The position numbers and the translations under genes are program-made. DNA of 64,000 nt from Musa acuminata AAA Group (lineage: Eukaryota > Streptophyta > Magnoliopsida > Zingiberales > Musaceae). The notes beneath the pieces are model-generated. The model was not told the DNA's origin, searched no databases, and saw only the letters and a list, made by a program, of their open reading frames with translations. Location of the stretch: the NCBI RefSeq assembly GCF_036884655.1, contig NC_088342.1, positions 36,573,001 to 36,637,000 on the forward strand, written 5' to 3'. Numbering within the stretch: the first letter of the stretch is position 1; the number at the start of each line of letters is the position of its first letter. This document shows, piece after piece, positions 45,741-55,922 of the stretch.

Positions 45741-47747
45741 TGTTGAATCTCGGATTTTGATGATGAAGTCAATTGTCATTTGTTGTCTAATCTATGTGTT
45801 GAGATAAGTGTGCAGGATTATCTACGATGAAAGTTAGACAAGCAGCAGGAGTTGCGCCGGAGTCAAGTTCATGATCACATTGGAAGTTCGAGAGTTCGAC
45901 AGAAGTTCGGACGGTCGTCGGACGTTCTACGAGAACAGATCCGAGAAGTCCAGAAGCTTGCCAAGCGAAGCTCGTCGGAACTTGCCAAGTGGATCGTCGC
46001 AAAGTCCAGGAGTTTGCCGGAAGTCCGCAGGAGCATCACCGAGGGTTCATCGGATGATCGACGGAAGTTCGCCGGAAACTCGCCGGAAGAAGCGATTGAC
46101 GCACCGAAGCAAAGCTGCAGAAATTGTCTTAGATTTTATCGTAGTTAGCACGTTGATTAAGTTGAAAAATGGGAGGTGATCCCTTTGGCTTAATCTTGGG
46201 GCAATTGGGCCCCTGAAAGACTGAAATTGGGCCGAATGGAACTAACCATTCGGACCCTGATTGCACCAGGAGGTGCAACCGCCTAGGCCAGGAGGTGGCA
46301 CCGCCTGGGCTAAGCCTCCCAGCGAGACTGGGAGGTGCAACCTCCCCAGCCGGGAGGTGGCACCGCCTGAGCTCAGTCTTCGAGCAAGACTGGGCGGTGC
46401 AACCTCCCTGACAGAGAGGTGGCACCGCCTGAGCTCAGTCTTCGAGCAAGACTGGGCGGTGCAACCTCCCTGACAGAGAGGTGGCACCGCCTGAGCTCGG
46501 TCTTCGAGCTCTGCCAGGCGGTGCAACCTCTCCAGTCAAGAGGTGCAACCGCCTGATCCCGGAATTCCGGGATTTGATGGTTTTGAGCTCGAAATTTGAA
46601 TTGGGTTGGGGCCTATAAATACCCCACCCAGTCAGCACTGAAAAGAGAAAGACCTACACCGAAATCTTGATCTTTTCTGTGATTCTAAGAGCTCAAAAGT
46701 GTTGTAAAGCCTTTAAGTCTCCTCCTTCTGTTCTTCAAGTTCTTGAGTTGTAAAGTGAGGAGAGAAAGGCCTGTAAAGGTTGTCTCCTGAGCCTATCAAA
46801 AGGAGAGAAACTGTAAAAGGGCAGTTGGCCTTCGCCTATTGAAGGAAGGCCTCTAGTTGACGTCGGTGACCTCGTCGGTGGAGGAAGCCAAAAGTGGAGT
46901 AGGTCAAGACTGACCAAACCACTCTAAATCTCTGGTTTGCGTTTATTTTGAGCACTTTATCATTACTGCAAACCTCCTTCATAACTACTGCTTTCTGCGC
47001 TTCTACGAACAAGTTCTAAGTGCTGTTCTTTTAGAATCTGCATTCAGACGTAAATCGGTGTTTTCGTACATTACAGTTTACGTTTACGTTTTGATTCTGC
47101 AAAACTGTCTTCTGCGTTTTCACGAACAAGTTTCTAAGTGCTGATCTTTTCAAATCTGTTTTCAGACGTAAACCAGTGTTTTCGTGCGATATTTACATTG
47201 CAGTTTACGTTTACGCTTGATTCTGTAAAACTGTCTTCTGCGCTTTTACGAACGAGTTTCTAAGTTCAGATCCCTTTGAAACTGCATCTAGACGTAAAAT
47301 TGCGTTTAGACGTAAAACTGTCCAAACTGTGTTTAGACGTTTTAGACGTAATCTGAGTTTAGATGTAAATCTGCGTTTAGACGTAAATCTGCGTTTAGAC
47401 GTAAATCTGCGTTTAGACGTAAATCTGCGTTTAGACGTAAAACTACGTTTTAGACGTAAACTGAGTTTGGACGTAAATCTGCGTTTAGACGTAAATCTGC
47501 GTTTAAACGTAAATCTGCGTTTAGACGTAAAACTGTGTTTAGACGCAAACTGCATTTAAACGTAAATTGTGTTTAAACGTAAACTACGTTTAGACGTAAA
47601 CTGCACTTAATCATAAGTTATCTTAGAATCAGCTTTTGCTTCAAAACTGATTTTTATCGAACGAACGCAGCTTTTGTTTTTAATCGCTAAAAGATTTCCG
47701 CTGCACTAATTCACCCCCCCCCCCTCTTAGTGCTCTCGATCCTAACA
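45741..47747 (+). repeat. Element A 3' LTR, 2007 bp
   Basis: It runs TGTTGAATCTCGG to CGATCCTAACA. Palindromic U3 repeats at about 46262-46560, TATAAATA at 46614-46621, leader hairpin at 46827-46851, 18-bp GTTTAGACGTAAATCTGC array at about 47288-47615, poly-C then CTCTTAGTGC near the end. Confidence 0.93.
46614..46621 (+). promoter_or_regulatory. Element A 3' LTR TATA box
   Basis: TATAAATA within GGGGCCTATAAATACCCC. Because the 5' LTR lost the matching region, this is the only TATA box of element A, and it points out of the element towards 47748. Confidence 0.8.
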
Positions 47748-48234
47748 AAATCCTCGTGTGTAAAAATATCTTCCTTTTATAAGAGGGAATCATCAAATAT
47801 GTTTCTCGAAAAATATTTTCCACATAATAAGTGCATTTGATGATTCCATATGTCAAAAATCAATGATGTGAATTAAACTTGATATGACATATGCTTGTTA
47901 AGTTCAGAAGAGGATAATGTATCAAGAAAATCCAATTGTTAGGATCAAGAAAATCCGAAAATGAAATTTGACACTTTTATACATTCGGACAGGGTTTTAC
48001 TAGAGATATTCAATTACAATCATGAAGGTAAAACATGCTTATCATCATGGAAATTTTTGTATTCAAGCACATAATTTCCAACATGTAATCATGGCAAGTA
48101 ATTGTGTAAAATCATTATGGCAATCAAGTGATTTGATCATTCAATCAAAAAAGTCCGAAAAATAATTTTAACTCGTTTAATCATTCGGACATATTTTTGC
48201 CATAGTTTTTCAAATATAATCATGAAGATAAGGC
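47748..48234 (-). mobile_element. Internal non-coding piece 2 of second gag-only element
   Basis: This AT-rich stretch lies between the two nested elements. It has two related blocks, each with a TCCGAAA...TTCGGAC inverted pair followed by CATGAAG(G/A)TAA (about 47955-48030 and about 48148-48234). The second block is interrupted by element B. Confidence 0.7.
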
Positions 48235-49405
48235 TGTTGAATCTCGGATTTTGATGATGAAGTCAATTGTCATTTGTTGTCTAATCTATGTGTTGAGATA
48301 AGTGTGCAGGATTAACTACGATAAAAGATAGACAAGCAGCAGGAGTTGCGCCGGAGTCAAGCTCATGATCACTTTGGGAGTTCGAGAGTTCGACGGAAGT
48401 TCGGACGGTCGTCGGAGGTTCGACGAGAACAGATCCGAGAAGTCCAGAAGCTTGCCAAGCGAAGCTCGTCGGAACTAGCCAGGTGGATCGTCGCAAAGTC
48501 CAGGAGTTTGCCGGAAGTCCGCAGGAGCATCACCGAGGGTTCATCGGATGATCGACGGAAGTTCGCCGGAAACTCGCCGGAAGGAGCGATTGACGCACCG
48601 AAGCAAAGCTGCAGAAGTTGTCTTAGATTTAATCGTAGTTAGCACGTTGATTAAGTTGGAAAATGGGAGGTGATCCCATTGGCTTAATCTTGGGGCAATT
48701 GGGCCCCCTGAAAGACTGAAATTGGGCCGAATGGAATGAACCATTCGGACCCTGATTGCACCAGGAGGTGCAACCGCCTAGGCCAAGAGGTGCAACCGCC
48801 CAGGCTAGGCTTTCCAGCGAGACTGGGCGGTGCAACCTCCCCAGCCAAGAGGTGCAACCGCCCAGGCTAGGCTTTCCAGCGAGGCTGGGCGGTGCAACCT
48901 CCCCAGCCAAGAGGTGCAACCGCCCAGGGCTCAGTCTCCAAGCGAGACTGGGCGGTGCAACCTCCTCTGTCAAGAGGTAGCACCGCCAGAGCTCAAGTTC
49001 CGAGCTCTGCCAAGAGGTGCAACCACCGAGCTCGGTCTTCGAGCTCTGGCAGAGAGGAGCAACCTCTCTGGACAGGTGATGCACCGCCCGAGCTCGGTCT
49101 TCGAGCTCTGGCAGAGAGGTGCAACCACCTCTGGCAGAGAGGTGCAACCACCTCTGGCAGAGAGGTGCAACCACCTCTGGCAGAGAGGTGCAACCTCTCT
49201 GGTCAGGAAATGCATCGCCTGAGCTCGGTCTTCGAGCTCTGGCAGAAAGGTGCAACCACCCCTGACAGAGAGATGCATCCGCTTGAGCTCAGTCTTCGAG
49301 CTCTGCCAGGCGGTGCAACCTCTCCAGTCAAGAGGTGCAACCGCCTGATCCCGGAATTCCGGGATTTGATCATTTTGAGCTCGAAATTTGAATTGGGTTG
49401 GGGCC

Positions 49406-49413
49406 TATATATA
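49406..49413 (+). promoter_or_regulatory. Element B 5' LTR TATA box
   Basis: TATATATA in GGGGCCTATATATACCCC, upstream of the leader hairpin and of gag. It is the likely promoter for the genomic RNA. The copy in the 3' LTR is at 57071-57078. Confidence 0.8.
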
Positions 49414-49620
49414 CCCCACCCATTCAGCACTGAAAAGAGATACAGACCTACACCGAAATCTTGATAGTTTCTGTGATTCTAAGAGCTCAAAAGTGTTGTA
49501 AAGCCTTTAAGTCTCCTCCTTCTGTTCTTCAAGTTTTCAGTTGTAAAGTGAGGAGAGAAAGGTCTGTAAAGGTTGTCTCCTGAGCCTGTCAAAAGGAGAG
49601 AAACTGTAAAAGGGCAGTTT

Positions 49621-49645
49621 GGCCTTCGCCCATTGAAGGAAGGCC
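49621..49645 (+). other. Element B leader hairpin
   Basis: GGCCTTC, 11-nt loop GCCCATTGAAG, GAAGGCC: a perfect 7-bp stem about 210 bp after the TATA box, inside the predicted transcript. Confidence 0.65.
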
Positions 49646-50589
49646 ACTAGTTGACGTCGGCAACCTCGTCGGTGGAGGAAGCCAAAAGTGGAGTAGGTCA
49701 AGGCTGACCGAACCACTCTAAATCTCTGGTTTGCGTTTATTTTTGAGCACTATATCATTACTGCAAACCTCCTTCATTACTACTGCTCTCTGCGCTTTCA
49801 CGAACAAGTTCTAAGTGCTGTTCTTCCGAATCTGCATTCAGACGTAAATTCGTATTTTCGTACATTGCAGTTTACGTTTACGTTTGATTCTGCAGAACTG
49901 TCTTCCGTGCTTTTACGAACGAGTTTCTTTGCAGTTTACACTTACATTTTGATCTTATTGATAACTGCAAACTGTCCTCTACAATTTTACGAACGAGTTT
50001 CAACATTTAGACGTAAAACTACACTTAGACGTAAATCGGCTTTCCTCGCACAACCATCAGATCTCAGTTCACGTTTACGTCTTGATTTCAACTGCATACT
50101 GCCTTCTGCGAGTATACAAACGAGTTTCAAAGTTCAGACGTAAATCTGCGTTTAAAACGTAAATCTGCGTTTAGACGTAAATCTGCGTCTAGACGTAAAT
50201 CTGCGTTTAGACGTAAATCTGTTTTTTTGCAGATTACTTTTTGAGCTGTACAACAGCAGCACATCGTCTTTATACTTCTGCTTAAACTGCTTCTAGACGC
50301 TAACTGTGTTTAGACGCAATCTGCGCTTAGACGCAATCTGCGCTAAGACGCAAACTGCGCTTAGACGCAATCTGAGTTTAGACGCAATCTGCATTTAGAC
50401 GCAAACTGCGTTTAGACGCTAACTGTGTTTAAACGTAAACTGCACTCAATCATAAGCAATCTTAGAATCGGGTTTTGCATCAAAATAGTTTTTATTGAAC
50501 GAACGCAGCTTTTGGTTTTTAATCGCTGTAAGATTTCCGCTGCACTAATTCACCCCCCCCCCCCTCTTAGTGCTCTCGATCCTAACAAT

Positions 50590-50601
50590 TGGTATCAGAG
50601 C
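50590..50601 (+). other. Element B primer binding site
   Basis: TGGTATCAGAGC, 2 nt after the 5' LTR, complementary to the initiator tRNA-Met 3' end. Confidence 0.92.
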
Positions 50602-50637
50602 CCGGTTCACTCTCAAAAGGATTAAAACCCAAGAGAG

Positions 50638-52221
50638 ATGGCTTACGCCGGAAACCAAGAGGGCCATTCTATTACACGTCCACCCATGTTTAATGGGACG
50701 GACTACACCTACTGGAAGACCCGAATGAGGATCTTTCTTATTTCTATGGATTTTGAATTATGGAATCTTGTCGAGAATGGTTTTTCAAAGTCTTCTCTTC
50801 CAATGATCGATTGGAATGATTTGGAGAAGAAGGCTTTCGCTCTAAATGCAAAGGCTATGAATGGCTTATTTTGTGCACTCGATAAAAGCGAGTTTAACCG
50901 TGTTTCAACTTGTGAAACTGCATTTGATATTTGGCACACACTCGAAGTGACCCATGAGGGCACAAGTAGAGTAAAAGAGTCAAAAATCAATTTGCTGTTA
51001 CACTCTTTCGAACTTTTTCGGATGAAACCAAGTGAAACCATTGGCGACATGTTTACCCGTTTCACGGATGTCGTCAACGGTCTAAAAGGACTTGGAAAGA
51101 GCTTTTCGGATTTTGAGCTTGTTAACAAGATACTAAGATCCCTTCCTAAGAGTTGGGATCCTAAAGTCACCGCTATTCAAGAAGCAAAAGATCTGCGAAA
51201 TTTCCCTCTTGAAGAACTAATCGGGTCATTAATGACCTACGAAATGACTTGTAAAGCTCATGAAGAGCAAGAAGACATCCTTCCAAAGAACAGGAAGGAT
51301 ATGGCACTCAAAACTTCAGAATGCCACTTGAGAGAAAACTCAAGTGATGAGGACTGTGATGATGACTTGGCACTTCTAACAAGAAAGTTTAAAAAGTTCT
51401 TTAAAAGAAACAAGGTTAAGAACGATGCTAAAAATAAACTTGAACCCAAAAAGGACCAAGTAATCTGCTATGAATGCAAAAAGCCGGGACACTACAAGAG
51501 TGATTGTCCCCAAGTCAAGAAAAGAACAACAAAGAAGAAGGCGCTCCAAGCAACATGGGATGAGTCGAGCGCATCTGAGGAAGAGGAGTCCAACACCGAG
51601 CAAGTTGCTCATTACGCCTTAATGGCCATCGAAGACGAGGTAACAAATTCAATAGATGCTGATTTATCTTTCGATGAATTATTAAATGCCTTCAATGACT
51701 TATTTGACGAATGCAAGAGTATAAGTAGAAAATATAAATTGCTGAAAAAGATGCATGATAGTCTTACTTGTGAGTTTGATAAGTTAAAAGTCGAACATCA
51801 TGATAGTTTAAATTCATGTATCAAATGTCATGATTTAGAAACTATGCAAAAAGAAAATCTGCTACTCAAGGACACCTTGAAGAAATTCGAGGTTGGTAGC
51901 AAGTCATTAAACATGATCCTTGCAAACAAGGGTCACATTCCAAAAAGGAGCGGGATTGGATTTGTGAGAAATCCTCACCAAAATCCAACCAACTTCATAA
52001 AAGGCTCCATCTTACATGTTCAACACCAAACCAAGTGCAACTTTTGTTGCAAATCTGGACACAAGACACATTGTTGTCCATTCAAGAAAATAAGTCCAAA
52101 CAAATTAATTTGGGTTCCTAAAGGAACCATGATAAACTCTATGCAGCATGATAGAAAATGTAGATCCATTTATGAGGCACCCAAAAGCAAATGGGTACCT
52201 AAACATCATCCTTTCTTGTAG
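50638..52221 (+). CDS. gag: Element B Gag, 527 residues, intact
   Basis: It starts MAYAGNQEGHSITRPPMFNG, 36 bp after the PBS. The copia Gag core covers about residues 20-210 (DYTYWKTRMRIFLISMD, AKAMNGLFCALDKSEFNRVS, ETAFDIWHTLE, KPSETIGDMFTRFTDVVNGLKGLGKSF, EELIGSLMTYEMTC). An acidic and Lys-rich linker follows. A first CCHC knuckle, CYECKKPGHYKSDC, lies near residue 277, a second acidic stretch (ESSASEEEESN) near 305, a predicted helical region at 340-420, and a second knuckle, CNFCCKSGHKTHCC, near 467. It ends KWVPKHHPFL and UAG. Gag forms the cytoplasmic particle that packages element RNA. Two knuckles fit nucleic-acid binding by this Gag and are both absent from the gag-only elements. Confidence 0.92.
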   Translation: MAYAGNQEGHSITRPPMFNGTDYTYWKTRMRIFLISMDFELWNLVENGFSKSSLPMIDWNDLEKKAFALNAKAMNGLFCALDKSEFNRVSTCETAFDIWHTLEVTHEGTSRVKESKINLLLHSFELFRMKPSETIGDMFTRFTDVVNGLKGLGKSFSDFELVNKILRSLPKSWDPKVTAIQEAKDLRNFPLEELIGSLMTYEMTCKAHEEQEDILPKNRKDMALKTSECHLRENSSDEDCDDDLALLTRKFKKFFKRNKVKNDAKNKLEPKKDQVICYECKKPGHYKSDCPQVKKRTTKKKALQATWDESSASEEEESNTEQVAHYALMAIEDEVTNSIDADLSFDELLNAFNDLFDECKSISRKYKLLKKMHDSLTCEFDKLKVEHHDSLNSCIKCHDLETMQKENLLLKDTLKKFEVGSKSLNMILANKGHIPKRSGIGFVRNPHQNPTNFIKGSILHVQHQTKCNFCCKSGHKTHCCPFKKISPNKLIWVPKGTMINSMQHDRKCRSIYEAPKSKWVPKHHPFL

Positions 52222-55200
52222 AAAACTAAACAATCGCAAGCTAGGAGCAAGAAATGGTATCTTGATAGTGGATGCTCAAGGCATATGACCGGAGATCCAT
52301 CTCAATTCTCTAAGCTCACTAGCATAGACGAAGGATATGTCACCTTCGGAGACAACAACAAGGGTAAAATCATTGGCAAAGGAACCATAGGTAACAAATC
52401 CAACCTCTCTATTGAAGATGTTTTACTAGTTGATGGTTTAAAACATAACCTCTTGAGCATTAGTCAATTATGTGATAAAGGATATATTATAAGATTTGAA
52501 TCTAATGCTTGCATCATTGAAAAACCACACAAAAATATATCTATGATTGCATTAAAACAAAACAACGTATACACTATTGACATCAATGACTTATGTGATG
52601 AAATGTGCTTTGCCGTTATGAAAGAGGATGCTTGGCTATGGCATAGAAGATTAGGTCATGCAAGCATGAAACTAATCACTCAAGTATCATCTAGAAAACT
52701 TGTAAGAGGAATTCCTCATATCAAATTCATCAAAGATAATGTATGTGATGCTTGCCAATTAGGTAAGCAAATTAAGGGTAGCTTCAAAGCTAAGAATCAA
52801 ATAAGCACCTCTAGGCCCTTACAATTGATCCATATGGACTTGTTCGGACCAATCTCTATATCGAGTCTAGGAGGTAGCAAATACGCCTTTGTCATTATTG
52901 ATGACTATAGCAGATATACATGGACCTACTTTTTAAAACAGAAAAATGAATGCTTTAGATATTTTACCAAGTTTTGTAAACTTGTTCAAAATGAGAAGGG
53001 ATCTATGATTTCGTCAATTAGAAGTGATCATGGTGGAGAATTTCAAAACCATGACTTCCAAGAATTCTGTGAACTCAACGGATACAACCATAATTTCTCT
53101 ACTCCAAGAAATCCTCAACAAAATGGGGTAGTAGAAAGAAAAAATCGAAATTTACAAGAAATGGCAAGAACCATGTTGAATGAACATAGCCTACCCAAAT
53201 ATTTTTGGGCCGAAGCTGTAAACACTGCATGCTATATTTTAAATAGAGTCCTAGTAAGACCCTTGCTCACCAAAACTCCTTATGAGTTATGGAATAACAA
53301 AAAACCCAATGTTTCATATTTTAAAGTCTTTGGGTGTTAGTGTTTTATCTTGAATGAAAAGGATAACTTAGGAAAATTCGATGCTAAATCTGATGAAGGA
53401 ATCTTTCTTGGTTATTCTTCGGTTTCTAAAGCTTTTCGCATCTTCAATAAAAGAACCTTAATTATTGAAGAATCCATCCATGTTGTTTTCAATGAGATTT
53501 CAGAAATTAAGAAAAATGATCTTGATGATGATGTTAATTTTGATTCCTTGAATTTGAACGAAACCCCGTCTCCAACTAGCAACTTGGATGCATCCACTTC
53601 CGAAACATCCTTACCCAAGGATTGGAAGTATATAGATGCTCATCCTAAGGAGCTAATCCTAGGAGACACATCAAAGGGGGTTCAAACACGATCTTCTTTT
53701 AAAAACTTTTGTGCCAACGCCGCCTTTCTCTCCCAAATTGAACCCAAATGTGTTGATGAAGCCATGAAAGATGATTCATGGATTATCGCAATACAAGATG
53801 AATTAAATCAATTTGAGAGAAATGAGGTATGGACGCTTGTTCCTAGGCCAAATGACCATTTAGTTATTGGTACTAAATGGGTCTTTAGAAACAAGCAAGA
53901 TGAAAATGGTATCGTGGTTAGAAACAAGGCTAGATTAGTGGCCAAAGGTTTCAACCAAGAAGAAGGTATCGATTACGAAGAAACCTTCGCACCTGTGGCT
54001 CGATTAGAAGCCATAAGGATGCTCCTTGCCTACGCTAGTTGTAATAATTTTAAGTTATTTCAAATGGATGTTAAAAGCGCTTTTCTAAATGGTTTCATTT
54101 CCGAAGAAGTTTATGTTGAACAACCTCCTGGATTTGAAAATAATGGCCACCCTAATCATGTGTTTAGATTAACTAAAGCTCTCTATGGTTTAAAACAAGC
54201 CCCAAGGGCTTGGTATGAGAGACTTAGTACTTTTCTCATTGAAAATAATTTCATAAAAGGCAAGGTTGATACTACATTATTTATCAAGAACTTTAAAAAT
54301 AATTTTCTCATTGTTCAGATTTATGTTGATGATATCATCTTTGGCTCTACAAATGAATCTCTTTGTGAATCTTTTGCTAAAACTATGAGTCTTGAATTCG
54401 AAATGAGCTTAATGGGAGAATTAACATTCTTCTTAGGTTTACAAATCAAACAACTAAGCAATGACATCTTTATTAGTCAAACTAAATATGCCATGAATTT
54501 ATTAAAAAGGTTCAACATGAACAACTCAAAGGCCAGTAACACTCCTATGAGCACCTCCGCTAAATTAGAAATTGATGAAAGTGGAGAAAGCTTTGATCAA
54601 AAAACTTATAGGGGTATGATAGGAAGTTTACTTTACCTCACTGCAACCAGACCAGACATCATGTTCAGTGTAGGACTTTGTGCTAGATTTCAATCAAACC
54701 CTAAGATGTCTCATCTCAAAGCAGTTAAAAGAATATTTAGATATCTTAATGGTACCACAAATCTAGGATTATGGTACCCAAAATCAGAAAATTTTGAGTT
54801 AATTGCTTATGCTGATGCTGACTTTGCTGGGTGTAGATTAGATAGAAAAAGCACATCAGGATCATGTCAATTTTTAGGACATGCCCTTGTTTCCTGGTCA
54901 TCAAAGAAACAAAACTCAGTTGCACTATCAACAACCGAAGCTGAATATATTGCAGCAAGTGCATGCTGTGCACAAGTTGTATGGATGAAAAATACCTTAG
55001 AAGATTATAAAGTTCATCTCAAAAATATTCCAATTAAATGTGATAACACAAGTGCAATATGCTTAACCAAGAATCCTATACAACACTCAAGAACAAAACA
55101 TATTGATATTAGACATCACTTTATACGAGATCATGTCACCAATCATGACGTAACCATAGAATTCATTGATACTAAACATCAACTAGCTGACATTTTTACA

Positions 55201-55272
55201 AAACCTCTAAGTGAAGAACAATTTGATTTCATTAGAAGAGAATTAGGAATGCTCATGTGTCCGAACAAATAA
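52222..55272 (+). pseudogene. pol: Element B pol with one nonsense codon
   Basis: It follows the gag UAG in the same frame, with the protease motif [14 protein letters not shown] starting 12 codons later. GAG-pre-integrase and the integrase core are open up to KVFGC. TAG at 53338-53340 replaces the AAG (Lys) of element A (FGC-K-CFIL). The frame is then open again to TAA at 55270-55272, with RT ([34 protein letters not shown]) and RNase H ([23 protein letters not shown]). RT residues look canonical, so the copy seems to have been disabled by a single recent substitution. Without suppression of the second stop, RT and RNase H would not be made. Confidence 0.92.
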
Positions 55273-55922
55273 ATTAAAATCATCTTTCGGACTATATTGT
55301 ATGATCAAATCATGAAAATTGAGTTTCTAAAATAGACTTGATAAAGTGATTCATGTGTATGTATTCCATCTTGCAAAATCTTTACAATGGATTATAACAC
55401 AAAGGGGAAGAAGTATTTAAAGCAATCCATGTAAAATTTCTGGTATCATAGTTACTATGCTTTTTGTTGATGACAAAGGGGGAGAGATATATGAATTGAT
55501 AAACACTGCTATGATTATGCCATCCTTGCATCACAAAGAGATAGATGAACATGTGCTAAAGTTTGCATTATGCCCTGAGTTGATATCTTATCATGTGAAA
55601 CTTGCTAGAATAAGTTCAAATGTGTGCATCATGTAATAAGCTTTATATGTTAATGTTCACACTACATGATGAATAGTTACAAACACAATCATACAAACTT
55701 ATTGATGCATGGCAAACCCTGACTTCATTCATGAAGAGATACATCATGATGAGTATCATGATGGGAGTATTGATAAGTTTAACTGATCTAACTTATCAAT
55801 ACGTCACTTGAATTCTTAGGTCTTGAATTCAAGGTTGACTTATCTCAACTATGGCATATAGACAGGGGGAGTTAAGGATAACTCCATTATCAATTGATTG
55901 TCATCATCAAAAAGGGGGAGAT
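55273..55922 (+). mobile_element. Element B post-pol region with repeated purine tracts
   Basis: Non-coding. Purine tracts CAAAGGGGAAGAAG (about 55400), CAAAGGGGGAGAGA (about 55475), ACAGGGGGAGTTAAGG (about 55862) and AAAAAGGGGGAGAT (ending at 55922) match those of element A in order and spacing. Confidence 0.8.

Larger units (their letters stand above)
39114..47747 (+). mobile_element. Element A: autonomous-type Sirevirus copy, 8.6 kb, defective
   Basis: Order is 5' LTR, PBS, gag, pol, multiple purine tracts, 3' LTR, all on the plus strand. The flanks AAATA (39109-39113) and AAATC (47748-47752) match at four of five bases, a decayed target duplication. Defects are a 5' LTR shortened by about 800 bp and a frameshifting gag deletion. 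The LTR pair differs at many more positions than the pair of element B, so A looks older. Confidence 0.9.
48235..50587 (+). repeat. Element B 5' LTR, 2353 bp
   Basis: It runs TGTTGAATCTCGG to CGATCCTAACA. Palindromic U3 repeats at about 48757-49350 contain one more GAGAGGTGCAACCACCTCTG unit than the 3' LTR. TATATATA at 49406-49413, leader hairpin at 49621-49645, 18-bp arrays at about 50137-50220 and a GACGCAATCTGCGCTTA variant at about 50280-50440. Confidence 0.95.
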
